NCBI RefSeq assembly: GCF_002101555.1
Contig: NZ_LQOL01000038.1
Span: forward strand, 1 to 64,000
From: Mycolicibacterium canariasense
GTDB lineage: Bacteria; Actinomycetota; Actinomycetes; Mycobacteriales; Mycobacteriaceae
Length of the DNA stretch: 64,000 nt
Reading direction: 5' to 3'
The notes under the pieces were generated by a model. It was not told where the DNA came from. It saw nothing but the letters and a program-made list of their open reading frames with translations, and did no database searches. This document shows positions 34,890 to 44,852 of the stretch, piece after piece; positions within the stretch are counted from its first letter, which is position 1; every line of letters starts with the position of its first letter. Made by a program: the position numbers and the translations under genes.

Positions 34890-35627
34890 ATGGCGACGAT
34901 CAGCGCGGCGCTGCTGGATCCGCTGATGCGGCGCGACCCCGTCGGGCCGCGGATCACCTACTACGACGACGCCACCGGTGAGCGCATCGAGCTGTCGACG
35001 GTGACGCTGGCCAACTGGGCCGCCAAGACCGCGAACCTGTTGCGCGACGAACTCGGCGCTGGCCCGGGCAGCCGGGTGGCGGTGTTGTTGCCCGCGCATT
35101 GGCAGACCGCGGCGGTGCTGCTGGGCATCTGGTGGATCGGCGCGGAAGCGGTGTTCGGACCGGAGCCGGCCTCAGAAACAGCCTTAGAAACAGCCCCCTC
35201 CGATATCGCGCTGTGCACCGCGGACCGGCTCGACGAGGCCGACGCCGCCGCGGCGGCCGGCGAGGTGGTGGTGCTGTCGCTGGACCCGTTCGGGAAACCG
35301 GCGCCCGGCCTGCCCGTCGGTGTCACCGACTACGCCACCGCGGTGCGGGTGCACGGCGACCAGATCATCCCCGAGCGCGTGCCGGGCCCCGCCCTCAACG
35401 GCCGGACCGTCGGCGAGGTGCTGGCCGCCGCCGCGGACGCGGCCGGCGCGCGCGGCCTCACCGACAGCGACCGGGTGCTGTCCACCGCGGGCTGGGACAC
35501 CGCCGAAGACCTGATCGCCGAGCTGCTGGCCGTGCTGTCGGCGGGCGCCTCGCTGGTCCTCGTGGCAAACTCGGACAGCGGCGCACTGGAGCGCAGGCGC
35601 GCGATGGAGAAGGTCACCACGGGCTGA
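34890..35627 (+). CDS. TIGR03089-type protein, shortened AMP-binding-like (Rv3268 homologue)
   Basis: A 245-residue actinobacterial protein that resembles the N-terminal part of acyl-AMP ligases (YYDDATGERIELS, LANWAAKTANLLRDELG) but lacks the P-loop TSGTTG motif and the C-terminal domain. It is therefore not expected to activate acids. It begins one base after the LCP gene, so the two are co-transcribed, as for Rv3267-Rv3268. Function unknown. Confidence 0.82.
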   Translation: MATISAALLDPLMRRDPVGPRITYYDDATGERIELSTVTLANWAAKTANLLRDELGAGPGSRVAVLLPAHWQTAAVLLGIWWIGAEAVFGPEPASETALETAPSDIALCTADRLDEADAAAAAGEVVVLSLDPFGKPAPGLPVGVTDYATAVRVHGDQIIPERVPGPALNGRTVGEVLAAAADAAGARGLTDSDRVLSTAGWDTAEDLIAELLAVLSAGASLVLVANSDSGALERRRAMEKVTTG

Positions 35628-35732
35628 GCAGGGCGGTTGCGCTCGCACCAAATATCCTTTGCGTCAATAATGTGATGCTATATGCCAGATGGGTGCCTCA
35701 TGAGTACCCTGTGACAGGTGGGAAGCATCGCG

Positions 35733-36518
35733 ATGAAATTCGCTGCATATCGGCACTTCGGGCATCGACGTGTGCAGGGCTATACGGAGTCGGCGGCCAT
35801 CGGGTTGCTGCAGGCCGTTGACGAGCAGCAGCGGGCGGCCGGTATCCGTGGGCCGATCGCCGAGATCGGCGTCCATCACGGCCAGCTCTTCATCGCCATG
35901 AAGTTGCTCCAGCAACCGGGCGAGCAGGCCATCGCGATCGACCTGTTCGAGAACCAGGCGGCTAACATCGACAAGTCCGGCGAAGGCGACCGCAGTGAGT
36001 TCCTGCGCAACCTGGACCGCTGGGCCGACCGCACCGACCTCGTCGTGCACCAAGGGGATTCCACCCAGATCGTGCCCGGTGACATCCCGGCGCTGTCGGG
36101 GGTGCGGCTGTTCTCGGTCGACGGCGGCCATACCGAGGAGATCGTGCTCAGCGATATGCGGCTGGCCGAGAAGAGCCTGATCGACGGCGGGGTCGTGATC
36201 GCCGACGACGTGTTCAACCAGCAGTGGCCCGGGGTGTGCGTCGGCACCGTGCACTACCTGGAGCAGGGTGGCGCCCTGGTGCCGTTCTACATCGGCTACA
36301 ACAAGGTGCTGTTCACCCAGCCCGAGCACGCCGACCGGTACCGCCACGCGCTGGACCGGGCCTACGCCGACCGCACCATGACCGCGGTGTTCGAGTCGGT
36401 GTTCGTCAACCACCCGGTGAGCGTGCTGGTGCCGGTGCCCAAGCACCCGGCCCATATCGCCCGCCGCAGCGAGACCGCCCGCGCCGCCTACCGCAAGGTC
36501 GCGTCACTCTGGAGCTGA
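35733..36518 (+). CDS. Class I SAM-dependent methyltransferase (Methyltransf_24 type)
   Basis: A 261-residue methyltransferase. The SAM motif is IAEIGVHHGQLFI (about residue 40), followed by an acidic strand (AIDLFENQ) and VDGGHTEEIVLSD. The last matches small-molecule or glycan O-methyltransferases of the Methyltransf_24 group. The ATG at 35733 has GGAAG eight bases upstream; a GTG at 35718 is in frame. The 105-base upstream gap is AT-rich and likely carries its own promoter. The substrate is unknown; sugar methylation is plausible. Confidence 0.8.
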   Translation: MKFAAYRHFGHRRVQGYTESAAIGLLQAVDEQQRAAGIRGPIAEIGVHHGQLFIAMKLLQQPGEQAIAIDLFENQAANIDKSGEGDRSEFLRNLDRWADRTDLVVHQGDSTQIVPGDIPALSGVRLFSVDGGHTEEIVLSDMRLAEKSLIDGGVVIADDVFNQQWPGVCVGTVHYLEQGGALVPFYIGYNKVLFTQPEHADRYRHALDRAYADRTMTAVFESVFVNHPVSVLVPVPKHPAHIARRSETARAAYRKVASLWS

Positions 36519-36539
36519 CGCGACCCCGCGACCGCGCGT

Positions 36540-37700
<1,161 letters not shown>

Positions 37701-37751
37701 CGGATCTCCTCGCTACTCGCCAGTAACCATAGCCGGTTAATCCCGATTCAC

Positions 37752-38264
37752 TCAATCGCCGAGCAGTCGGCTGCGCAACGCCGCGTCTTTCTCCAGCACC
37801 ATCTGCTCCAGACCCGCCTGGAAGTCCTCCATTCGGGAGCGCAGTGCGGCGTCGCTCGCGCCGAGAATCCGCACCGCCAGCAGGCCCGCGTTGCGCGCCC
37901 CGCCGATCGACACCGTCGCCACCGGCACCCCGGCCGGCATCTGCACGATCGACAGCAGCGAGTCCAGCCCGTCCAGGCGCGCCAGCGGCACCGGCACACC
38001 GATCACCGGCAGCGGGGTGGCCGCCGCGACCATGCCCGGCAGGTGCGCCGCCCCGCCGGCGCCGGCGATGATGACCTCGATGCCCCGGCCCGCCGCGGTC
38101 TGGGCGTAGTCCAGCATCCGGCCCGGAGTGCGATGCGCGGACACCACCCCGATCTCGAACGGGATGTCGAACTCGGCCAGCGCGGTGACCGCGGCCTCCA
38201 TCACCGACCAGTCGCTGTCGCTGCCCATGATGACCCCGACGCGGGGGCTGCGCTTGTCACTCAC
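37752..38264 (-). CDS. purE: PurE, N5-carboxyaminoimidazole ribonucleotide mutase
   Basis: A 170-residue class I PurE. The motif GSDSDWSVM (about residue 14), SAHRTPGRM and [12 protein letters not shown] form the active site, with the mobile His in SAHRT. It moves the carboxyl of N5-CAIR to C4 in purine biosynthesis. It follows purK by three bases in the same operon. Confidence 0.97.
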   Translation of the reverse strand: MSDKRSPRVGVIMGSDSDWSVMEAAVTALAEFDIPFEIGVVSAHRTPGRMLDYAQTAAGRGIEVIIAGAGGAAHLPGMVAAATPLPVIGVPVPLARLDGLDSLLSIVQMPAGVPVATVSIGGARNAGLLAVRILGASDAALRSRMEDFQAGLEQMVLEKDAALRSRLLGD

Positions 38265-38267
38265 TGT

Positions 38268-39494
38268 CTAATGCCCGTCCCATCCATCGGTCCACTCGGC
38301 GTGCGACAACCAGTGCGCCGCCCGCTGCGCTCGTTCCCTCAGTGCCGCAACGTATTCCGAGTCATCGCTGGACCCCTGGCCCCCGCCGCCGACGATGTTG
38401 ACGTGGCCGATCTTGCGGCCCGGCCGCTCTCCCTTGCCGTACAGGTGCACCTTCGCGTCGGGCATCCGGCCCATCAGGTGGTGCACCCGCTCGTCCATCG
38501 ACATCTGCGGGGTCTGCGCCGCGCCCAGCACATTGCCCATCACCGTCACCGGGGCCAGCGCCGCGGTGTCACCGAGCGGGTAGTCCAGCACCGCGCGCAG
38601 ATGCTGCTCGAACTGACTGGTGCGGGCGCCGTCCATGGTCCAGTGCCCGGAATTGTGGGGGCGCATGGCCAATTCGTTGACCAGGATCGCGCCGTCGGTG
38701 GTCTCGAACAGCTCCACGGCCAGCACCCCGACCACACCGAGCTCGTCGGCCAGTCGCAGGCCCAGCGCCTCCGCCTCGGCGGCAACCTCCCCGGGCAGGC
38801 CCGGCGCGGGCGCGATGACCTCCACGCAGATCCCGTCGCGCTGCACGGTCTGCACCACCGGCCACGCCGCGCCCTGCCCGAACGGCGAGCGCGCCACCAG
38901 GGCGGACAGCTCCCGGCGCATGGCGACGCGCTCCTCCAACAGCACCTCGACACCGTCGGCCAGATAGCCGGCGACCGCCTCCCTGGCATGCGCCAGGTCG
39001 CGGGCAAGCACCACACCGCGGCCGTCGTAACCGCCGCGGATGGTCTTGATCACCACCGGACCGCCGATCCGGGCGGCGAACACGTCGACGTCGTCGACGC
39101 TCGCCACCGCCGAGAACCGCGGGATCGGCGCACCGAGCGCCTCCAGCCTGCGCCGCATCACCAGTTTGTCCTGGGCATGGATCAGCGCCTGCGGCGGCGG
39201 CGCCACGTTGACCCCCTCGGCGACCAACCGCTCCAGATGGGCGGTCGGCACATGCTCGTGGTCGAAGGTCAGGGCGTCGGCTCCGGCGGCCGCCCGGCGC
39301 AGCGCCTCCAGGTCGGTGTGCGCGCCGAGCACCACGTCGGGACTGACCTGAGCGGCGGGCTCGTCGGCGGCCGCCGCCAGCACCCGCAGCGTCTGACCGA
39401 GGGCGATGGCCGCTTGGTGGGTCATCCTGGCCAGCTGTCCGCCACCGATCATGGCGACGACGGGCGCGGCGGAGCTCTTGGGAGTACGTGGCAC
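38268..39494 (-). CDS. purK: PurK, N5-carboxyaminoimidazole ribonucleotide synthetase
   Basis: A 408-residue ATP-grasp enzyme that makes N5-CAIR from AIR, ATP and bicarbonate. The N-terminus has MIGGGQLARM; the ATP-grasp domain shows VVIKTIRGGYDGRGV and FETTDGAILVNELAMRPHNSGHWT with metal-binding Glu and Asn. It starts the purK-purE operon and diverges from the GtrA gene. Confidence 0.97.
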   Translation of the reverse strand: MPRTPKSSAAPVVAMIGGGQLARMTHQAAIALGQTLRVLAAAADEPAAQVSPDVVLGAHTDLEALRRAAAGADALTFDHEHVPTAHLERLVAEGVNVAPPPQALIHAQDKLVMRRRLEALGAPIPRFSAVASVDDVDVFAARIGGPVVIKTIRGGYDGRGVVLARDLAHAREAVAGYLADGVEVLLEERVAMRRELSALVARSPFGQGAAWPVVQTVQRDGICVEVIAPAPGLPGEVAAEAEALGLRLADELGVVGVLAVELFETTDGAILVNELAMRPHNSGHWTMDGARTSQFEQHLRAVLDYPLGDTAALAPVTVMGNVLGAAQTPQMSMDERVHHLMGRMPDAKVHLYGKGERPGRKIGHVNIVGGGGQGSSDDSEYVAALRERAQRAAHWLSHAEWTDGWDGH

Positions 39495-39601
39495 GGCACC
39501 ATGTTTTCATGGCGGTTCCCATGGCGTACCGGGGCCGCCCACACCCACCGCGACCTGCGCAGGTTCACGTTGGCCAGTGAGTTTCCGTAGACTGTCTCTT
39601 C

Positions 39602-40255
39602 GTGTCCTTTGCTGATGCCACGATCGCGCGGCTGCCTCGCCCGATCCGGCCGTTCGCCGAGCGGCACCATGAACTGATCAAATTCGCACTGGTCGGTGCC
39701 ACCACCTTCGTCATCGACTCGGCGATCTTCTACACCCTCAAGCTCACCGTGCTGGAACCCAAGCCGGTGACCGCCAAGATCATCGCCGGCATCGTCGCGG
39801 TGATCGCCTCCTACATCCTGAACCGGGAGTGGAGCTTCAAGGACCGCGGCGGCCGCGAACGCCACCACGAGGCGCTGCTGTTCTTCGTGGTCAGCGGCGT
39901 CGGGGTGCTGCTGAGCATGGCCCCGCTGTGGGTGTCCAGCTACATGCTGGGGCTGCGCGTGCCCGAGGTGTCACTCACGGTCGAGAACATCGCCGACTTC
40001 GTCTCGGCGTACGTCATCGGCAACCTGCTGCAGATGGCCTTCCGATTCTGGGCGTTCCGCCGCTTCGTCTTCCCCGACGAGTTCGCGCGCAACCCCGACA
40101 AGGCGCTGGAATCCACGCTCACCGCCGGCGGTATCGCCGAGGCGTTCGAGGACCATCACGAGCAGGCCAGCGGCACCGTCACCCCGTTGCGGCGGTCCCG
40201 CCGCGCGGCTCAGCTGGGTGATTCCTCGGAACCCAGGGTGTCGAAGACTTCGTGA
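39602..40255 (+). CDS. GtrA-family membrane protein (Rv3277 homologue)
   Basis: A 217-residue protein with four transmembrane helices in residues about 25-165 (LVGATTFVIDSAIFYTL, ASYILNREWSF, the VVSGVGVLLSMAP segment, and FVSAYVIGNLLQMAFRFWAF). The cytoplasmic tail is about 50 residues long. GtrA proteins flip or help flip polyprenyl-linked sugars. Start is GTG at 39602. The 3' end overlaps the convergent PH-domain gene by 46 bases. Confidence 0.9.
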   Translation: MSFADATIARLPRPIRPFAERHHELIKFALVGATTFVIDSAIFYTLKLTVLEPKPVTAKIIAGIVAVIASYILNREWSFKDRGGRERHHEALLFFVVSGVGVLLSMAPLWVSSYMLGLRVPEVSLTVENIADFVSAYVIGNLLQMAFRFWAFRRFVFPDEFARNPDKALESTLTAGGIAEAFEDHHEQASGTVTPLRRSRRAAQLGDSSEPRVSKTS

Positions 40256-40728
40256 TACAGCAGGGAGTGCACCTGCTCCACCCGCGGGATGTCGTGGAAT
40301 TCCAGGGGATCCTGCGCCGCTGATTCGATGACCAGCGTTCCGGTGCGCAGCATGCGGTCCAGCAGGCCGTGCCGGAATTCCACACTGTTGATCCGGGCCA
40401 GCGGGATATCGATCCCACTGCGGGTGAGCAGCCCGTGGCGGAACATCACCCGGCGGTCGGTGATGACGAAATGCGTTGTCCACCAATTCAGGAACGGCCA
40501 CACCGTCAGCCACCCCACCAGGATCAGCCAGATCACGCCGATGACCGCGAACAGGATCCGTTTGGCGTTGCCGTCCCAATCGGTCTGGTTCACCCAGCCC
40601 GCGCCGAAGGCCGCCAGCGCGGTGGCGACCAGCAGCACCAGTACCGCGCCGATCAACCGCTTCCAGTGCGGATGCCGGTGCAGCACCACCCGCTCATCCT
40701 TGGCCAGCACGTTCTCCGGGTAGCCCAC
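40210..40728 (-). CDS. Membrane protein with bacterial PH domain (Rv3278c homologue)
   Basis: A 172-residue protein with two hydrophobic helices (about residues 26-48 and 62-82), then a bPH_2 domain (about 85-160: VITDRRVMFRHGLLTRSGIDIPLARINSV). Function unknown; such proteins are envelope-associated. It lies nine bases after birA on the same strand, as in M. tuberculosis. Confidence 0.87.
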   Translation of the reverse strand: MGYPENVLAKDERVVLHRHPHWKRLIGAVLVLLVATALAAFGAGWVNQTDWDGNAKRILFAVIGVIWLILVGWLTVWPFLNWWTTHFVITDRRVMFRHGLLTRSGIDIPLARINSVEFRHGLLDRMLRTGTLVIESAAQDPLEFHDIPRVEQVHSLLYHEVFDTLGSEESPS

Positions 40729-40737
40729 GGTGTGACT

Positions 40738-41559
40738 TTACTCAACCGCCCCGTCGCCCGCGGGCCGCAAATGCACAATATCGGCCGCCGAAACCACTTC
40801 ACTGCCGCTCTCGGTACCGATGCGCAGCCGGCCCTGCCCGTCGATGGCCTCGGCCATGCCGACGATGTCCCGGCCTCCCGGCAACTGGGCACGCACCCGG
40901 GCCCCCAACGTCGCGCTGCGGGCGCGGTAATCGTCGAGCAGCGCGTCGGTGTCACCGGTCCGCCATTGCCCGATCCGCTCCCCCAGCCGCGCCAACAACG
41001 TCCGCACGATATCGGTGCGATCCGCCTCGACCCCGAGCTGATACACCGAGGTGGCCTGCGGCTGGCCGATCTCCTCGGGCCGGACGGCGACGTTGAGCCC
41101 GATCCCCAGCACGATGACGGGTTTCGGGGAGGCCACCTCGGCCAGGATCCCGGCGATCTTGGCGGTGCCGATGAGCACGTCGTTGGGCCACTTGAGCCCG
41201 GCGTCGATGCCCGACGCGGACAGCGTGTCGACGACCGCGACGCCGGCCAGCAGCGGCACCAGACCCCAGCGCTGCTCGTCGACGCCGTCGGTGGCGATAC
41301 CCACCGACATGATGATCTGCCCATGCCGGACACCCGCCCAGGACCGCCCGCCGCGCCCACGACCGGCGGTCTGATGCTCGGCCAGCAGCACCGCCCCGGC
41401 TATGTCGTCACCGTCGCGGGAGCGTGCGATGAGGTCGGCGTTGGTGGATCCGGTGACCTCGACGATGTCCAGGCGGCGCCACGGTCGCGCCGCGGTGTCC
41501 TCCGTGTCGAGTGCGGCGCGCAGCGCCGCGGCGTCCAGGGCCCGCGGTTCAGCAGTCAT
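40738..41559 (-). CDS. birA: BirA, biotin protein ligase
   Basis: A 273-residue class I biotin ligase without a DNA-binding domain. The biotinyl-AMP loop reads AGRGRGGRSW (canonical GRGRRGR), followed by KWPNDVLIG and VLGIGLNV. It biotinylates the alpha subunits of acyl-CoA carboxylases, fitting the nearby accD5. The ATG at 41559 lies inside the 3' end of the upstream lipase gene (11-base overlap), so the two are coupled. In M. tuberculosis birA is next to accD5; here about 20 kb separates them. Confidence 0.95.
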   Translation of the reverse strand: MTAEPRALDAAALRAALDTEDTAARPWRRLDIVEVTGSTNADLIARSRDGDDIAGAVLLAEHQTAGRGRGGRSWAGVRHGQIIMSVGIATDGVDEQRWGLVPLLAGVAVVDTLSASGIDAGLKWPNDVLIGTAKIAGILAEVASPKPVIVLGIGLNVAVRPEEIGQPQATSVYQLGVEADRTDIVRTLLARLGERIGQWRTGDTDALLDDYRARSATLGARVRAQLPGGRDIVGMAEAIDGQGRLRIGTESGSEVVSAADIVHLRPAGDGAVE

Positions 41560-42838
41560 CGCGCACCGGCTGGTCGGCGAAACGTTTTGCCATCCAATCC
41601 AATTGGGAAGCCAGGTCCACGTCTCCATGCCCCTTCCCCGGTTCGAACTGCACCGTCACCGTTCCTCCCATGGCGCATGCCTTCGCGATCGCTGCGGCCG
41701 TCCAGGCCGAGTCGACCAGCGTATCGGCCCCGCCGTACCAGACCGACAGCGGCGCCGACAGCGGACGCTGCGGCAGCGCCCAGTCACGCAGCAGCCGGCG
41801 CAGCCGGTCGGCCGCGGCGGCGTCGCGGGGCGCCACGAATTCGGGGCGCAGCTGCGCGCCGGCGTCGCCGCGCTGATAGATCTCCGGCGCCTGGCAGGCG
41901 GTGAGCACCTGCCAGTACTTGGTGGCCGCACCGGACCGGTAGTCGTCGCGGTTGAGGTCGGGATGCCTGCGGGCCAGCGACTCCACGATGACCGGCATGG
42001 CCAGCAGCTGGTCGGGGGTCAGGGTGTGCGCCAGCGCCTTGTCCACGAACCCGGACACGTCGGCGGCCGGTGCGGCGGCCACCGCCCCCATCAGGGTCAG
42101 GTCGGCCGCGTACCGGCCGGCCTGCTCGTCGGCGGCCCAGGTCGCCGCGCCGCCCTGCGAATGGCCGAACGCCATCCAGACCGGAGACACGTCACCGAAG
42201 GTGTGCCGCAACGCCCGTACGCTGTCGATGATGTTCAGGCCTGCGGTGCGGGCATCGAGATACGGGTGGTTTCCCTTGCTGCCCAAGCCTTCATAGTCGG
42301 CGACCGCGACGGCGAAACCGCGGCCGGTGAACGCGGTGACGAACGGCAGCAGGCCCATCATGTTGTCGGACAACGACGGTGCGCAGGGCCCGTCGATGCC
42401 GAGCGTGCCGTGCCCGACCGCGACCACCCGCCAACCACCGGGCGGCGGGGTTCCCGTCGGGACGAACACCGACCCCGACACGACGGTCTGCTCGCCGGTG
42501 TCCCCGTTGGTGGACCGGTACAACACCCGCGCGGCCCGCAGCCCCCGCGCCTCGATCCTGCGGGTCACCCCGGGCATCGTGGTGGCCGACACCAGCGTCC
42601 CGGGGCCGGAACCGCTGCGGTCGGCGCTCTGGATGGGGGCCGGCGCGCCGCCGGAGGACGGGAAGAGGTTGAGATAGGCCAGCCCGACCGGGACCGCGAA
42701 CGGCAGAAGTGCCACGGCCGCCGCGATTTCGGCGACGACGACGGCGATCAGTGCGACGGCGACGATTGCGCGCCTGATGCGGCGCGGCCGCCGCGTGTCG
42801 GAGGGGATTCCAGGGGTTTCAGACACGGACCGCGGCAC
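41549..42838 (-). CDS. Secretory lipase family protein 1 (LIP, PF03583 type)
   Basis: A 429-residue alpha/beta hydrolase with an N-terminal membrane segment (about residues 24-55), likely an uncleaved anchor or long signal. The nucleophile elbow is AFGHSQGGA (Ser about 220); the catalytic Asp is in WYGGADTLVD and the His in GKGHGDVD, so the triad is complete. The family is related to Candida antarctica lipase A. It has the conserved PAADVSG segment shared by all four paralogues in this locus. Start is GTG. It lies 36 bases past the priming transferase gene and overlaps birA. Confidence 0.87.
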   Translation of the reverse strand: MPRSVSETPGIPSDTRRPRRIRRAIVAVALIAVVVAEIAAAVALLPFAVPVGLAYLNLFPSSGGAPAPIQSADRSGSGPGTLVSATTMPGVTRRIEARGLRAARVLYRSTNGDTGEQTVVSGSVFVPTGTPPPGGWRVVAVGHGTLGIDGPCAPSLSDNMMGLLPFVTAFTGRGFAVAVADYEGLGSKGNHPYLDARTAGLNIIDSVRALRHTFGDVSPVWMAFGHSQGGAATWAADEQAGRYAADLTLMGAVAAAPAADVSGFVDKALAHTLTPDQLLAMPVIVESLARRHPDLNRDDYRSGAATKYWQVLTACQAPEIYQRGDAGAQLRPEFVAPRDAAAADRLRRLLRDWALPQRPLSAPLSVWYGGADTLVDSAWTAAAIAKACAMGGTVTVQFEPGKGHGDVDLASQLDWMAKRFADQPVRDDC

Positions 42839-42874
42839 GAATCCACGCTACCGAAGCCGCGACGGCGGCCCTGG

Positions 42875-44383
42875 TCAGTACGCGCCCACCCCGCCCAGCA
42901 CGGTCCGCACGGTCTTGAAGGCGATGACGAGGTCACCGCTGATGGACCAGTTCTCCACGTAGGACAGGTCCAGGCGGACCGAGTCGTCCCAGGACAAGTC
43001 CGACCGACCGCTGACCTGCCAGAGGCCGGTGATACCGGGCAGCACCAGCAGCCGGCGGCGCACCTGATCGGTGTAGGAGTCGGCCTCGCTCGGCAGCGGC
43101 GGGCGCGGGCCCACCACGCTCATCTCCTTCTTCAGCACGTTGATGAACTGGGGCAGCTCGTCGACGCTGTAGCGGCGCAGGATCCGGCCGATCGGGGTGA
43201 CCCGGGGGTCCTGCCGGATCTTGAACAGCACGCCGCCGTCCATCTCGTTCTTGTCGGCCAGGCTGGCGACCATCTTGTCGGCGTCGGCAACCATGGTGCG
43301 CAGCTTGATCATCCGGAAGGGCTTGCCGTCCAGGCCGATCCGCTCCGACAGGTAGAACACCGGGCCGCGGCTGGTGAGCTTGATGGCCAGCGCGCTGGCG
43401 AGCAGCAGCGGGAAGGCCATCAGCAGCACGGTCACCGCCACGCACACGTCGAAGGCCCGCTTCTGCAGCTTCTTGGTGCCGCTGTACTGCGGCTTCTCCA
43501 CGTGGATCAACGGCAGGCCGGCCACCGGGCGCATGGTCAGGCGGGGGCCCGCGACGTCCACCATGCCGGGCGAGACGACGAGATCCACGCCGAGGCGGTC
43601 CAGTTCCCAGGACAGCTCACGCACGCCGTCGGGTCCCAGGTGTTCGGTGGCGGTCAGCGCGACGGTGTCGGCGCCGACCTGGGCGATGGCCTCCTCGACC
43701 TGACCTTCGTCACCGAGCACCGGCAGCGCGCCCACGCCGGGCACCTCCAGGGTGCCGCCGCCGGGCCGGCCGGTCAGGCACACACCGACCACCGAGTAGC
43801 CGTACCACCAGGTCCGGTCCAGCGACTGGACCAGGCTCTTGACGGCCACCGGGTTACCGACAGCCAGCACCGAGGTGACGCACCGTCCGCGGCGCCGGTA
43901 GAAGTTCAGCACGCGGCGGCAGCCGCTGCGCCCGAGCATCAGGAACACCAGGCCGAGCGGGAAGGCCAGCGCGAGATAGCCGCGCGCGTACTCGGGCCGG
44001 AAGATCATCAGCGTGACCGCGACGACGCCGATCGTGGACAGGGTGGCCGACAGGACGCGGCGGTATTCCTCCATGCCGGCGCCCACGACTCGTGGCGACC
44101 GGGACCGGTACGCCGTCAGCAAACCAAGCCACATAAAACCGAAGATGACCGAGAGCAGGCCGAAGTACTTGGTCAGCGGATCGAAATCGGTAACTGGCCG
44201 GCCGAGCCGGACCATTTGGGCGCACGCCATCGCGGCACCGACCACGAAGACGTCGGTGATGGTCAGGGCCAGAACGTAACGACGCTGCCAGTGCAACCCA
44301 CCGATACGAGCAACGGCAGGTTCGGCACGTTCTACGGCGACTGGCGCTGCCGTCTCTCTCACAAGAGTCACCTGGAGGTCCAC
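42875..44383 (-). CDS. Exopolysaccharide polyprenyl glycosylphosphotransferase (priming enzyme)
   Basis: A 502-residue WbaP/WcaJ-type enzyme that starts polysaccharide synthesis by moving a sugar-1-phosphate to undecaprenyl or decaprenyl phosphate. The N-terminal half has four or five transmembrane helices (to about residue 150) and a CoA_binding_3-like Rossmann region. The C-terminal catalytic domain (about 300-502) has KRAFDVCVA, a transmembrane hairpin, SERIGLDGKPF, KLRTM, VGPRPPLPSEAD and PGITGLWQVSGRS. The start is probably GTG at 44383; a GTG at 44371 is also possible. It is expected to be the first step of the locus. Confidence 0.92.
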   Translation of the reverse strand: MDLQVTLVRETAAPVAVERAEPAVARIGGLHWQRRYVLALTITDVFVVGAAMACAQMVRLGRPVTDFDPLTKYFGLLSVIFGFMWLGLLTAYRSRSPRVVGAGMEEYRRVLSATLSTIGVVAVTLMIFRPEYARGYLALAFPLGLVFLMLGRSGCRRVLNFYRRRGRCVTSVLAVGNPVAVKSLVQSLDRTWWYGYSVVGVCLTGRPGGGTLEVPGVGALPVLGDEGQVEEAIAQVGADTVALTATEHLGPDGVRELSWELDRLGVDLVVSPGMVDVAGPRLTMRPVAGLPLIHVEKPQYSGTKKLQKRAFDVCVAVTVLLMAFPLLLASALAIKLTSRGPVFYLSERIGLDGKPFRMIKLRTMVADADKMVASLADKNEMDGGVLFKIRQDPRVTPIGRILRRYSVDELPQFINVLKKEMSVVGPRPPLPSEADSYTDQVRRRLLVLPGITGLWQVSGRSDLSWDDSVRLDLSYVENWSISGDLVIAFKTVRTVLGGVGAY

Positions 44384-44832
44384 CTTCTTTGCTGCGCCAG
44401 TCGAGCGTTGTTGCTCGCAGACTATCGCGGCTCGCCTAAACTATCGCTTTCTTTCGCGTAAGTTGCAACATCCAGCGCGTATTTTTCGCTGTGTGAGCGA
44501 TGTCGCACCCACCCTTTTCCGACCGTTGCCCGCCGTCGAGAACGACTTTGCGCGCCGGCCAACCAAGGGGTTGGTTCCGCGCCGTGCGAACAGTGCGATC
44601 TAACCACGAACCACGCCCGGGGGCCGGATAAACCGAGGACAATATTTACGTTGCCGTCGAATCCTGTCAACTGTGGTGACGACGTTTGCGTTGTACCAAC
44701 TCTTGTTGATATCGCAAACGCGATGCCGGGCGTACCCCACGATGCAGCTAACGGGCAGCTATCGGGGCACCTCGTGGGCACTGACCTGCGGCTCAGGCCG
44801 CCGCCGGAGGCTCAGGCACAGCCGCCGGAGAC
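44384..44832. other. 449-bp intergenic region upstream of the priming transferase
   Basis: No convincing gene is present; the minus-strand open frame across 44422-44781 has no coding character or homology I recognise. The region is notably less GC-rich (44395-44480 especially). It contains a good promoter for the priming transferase (44440-44468) and, at its far end, repeats continuing from the lipase 2 gene. Confidence 0.75.
44440..44468 (-). promoter_or_regulatory. Promoter of the priming glycosylphosphotransferase gene
   Basis: On the minus strand TTGCAA (44468-44463) and GATAGT (44445-44440) are 17 bases apart. Transcription should begin near 44433, 50 bases before the GTG start. It sits in the most AT-rich stretch of the locus. 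Confidence 0.55.
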
Positions 44833-44852
44833 TCAGGCACAGCCGCCGGAGG
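44792..44852. repeat. Tandem 21-bp repeat at the lipase 2 stop codon
   Basis: Two copies of a 21-base unit (44811-44831, 44832-44852) differ at the last base only. A 19-base partial copy precedes them (44792-44810). The lipase 2 stop codon lies within the first bases of the second full unit, and the further copies fall outside the coding region. Variation in copy number would not change the protein. Confidence 0.75.

Noticed and set aside
35640..35717. AT-rich stretch before the 35733 methyltransferase as a sign of recent transfer
   Set aside because: The AT-rich bases are limited to the gap, as expected for a promoter; the gene itself has the same GC-rich codon use as its neighbours.
41402..44461. 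A 1019-codon open frame on the plus strand
   Set aside because: It is antisense to birA, lipase 1 and the priming transferase, whose frames carry clear family motifs. High GC leaves long empty frames opposite real genes.
44422..44781. A 119-codon minus-strand frame in the largest gap of the locus
   Set aside because: No Shine-Dalgarno sequence, no coding composition, and it covers the promoter of the priming transferase.
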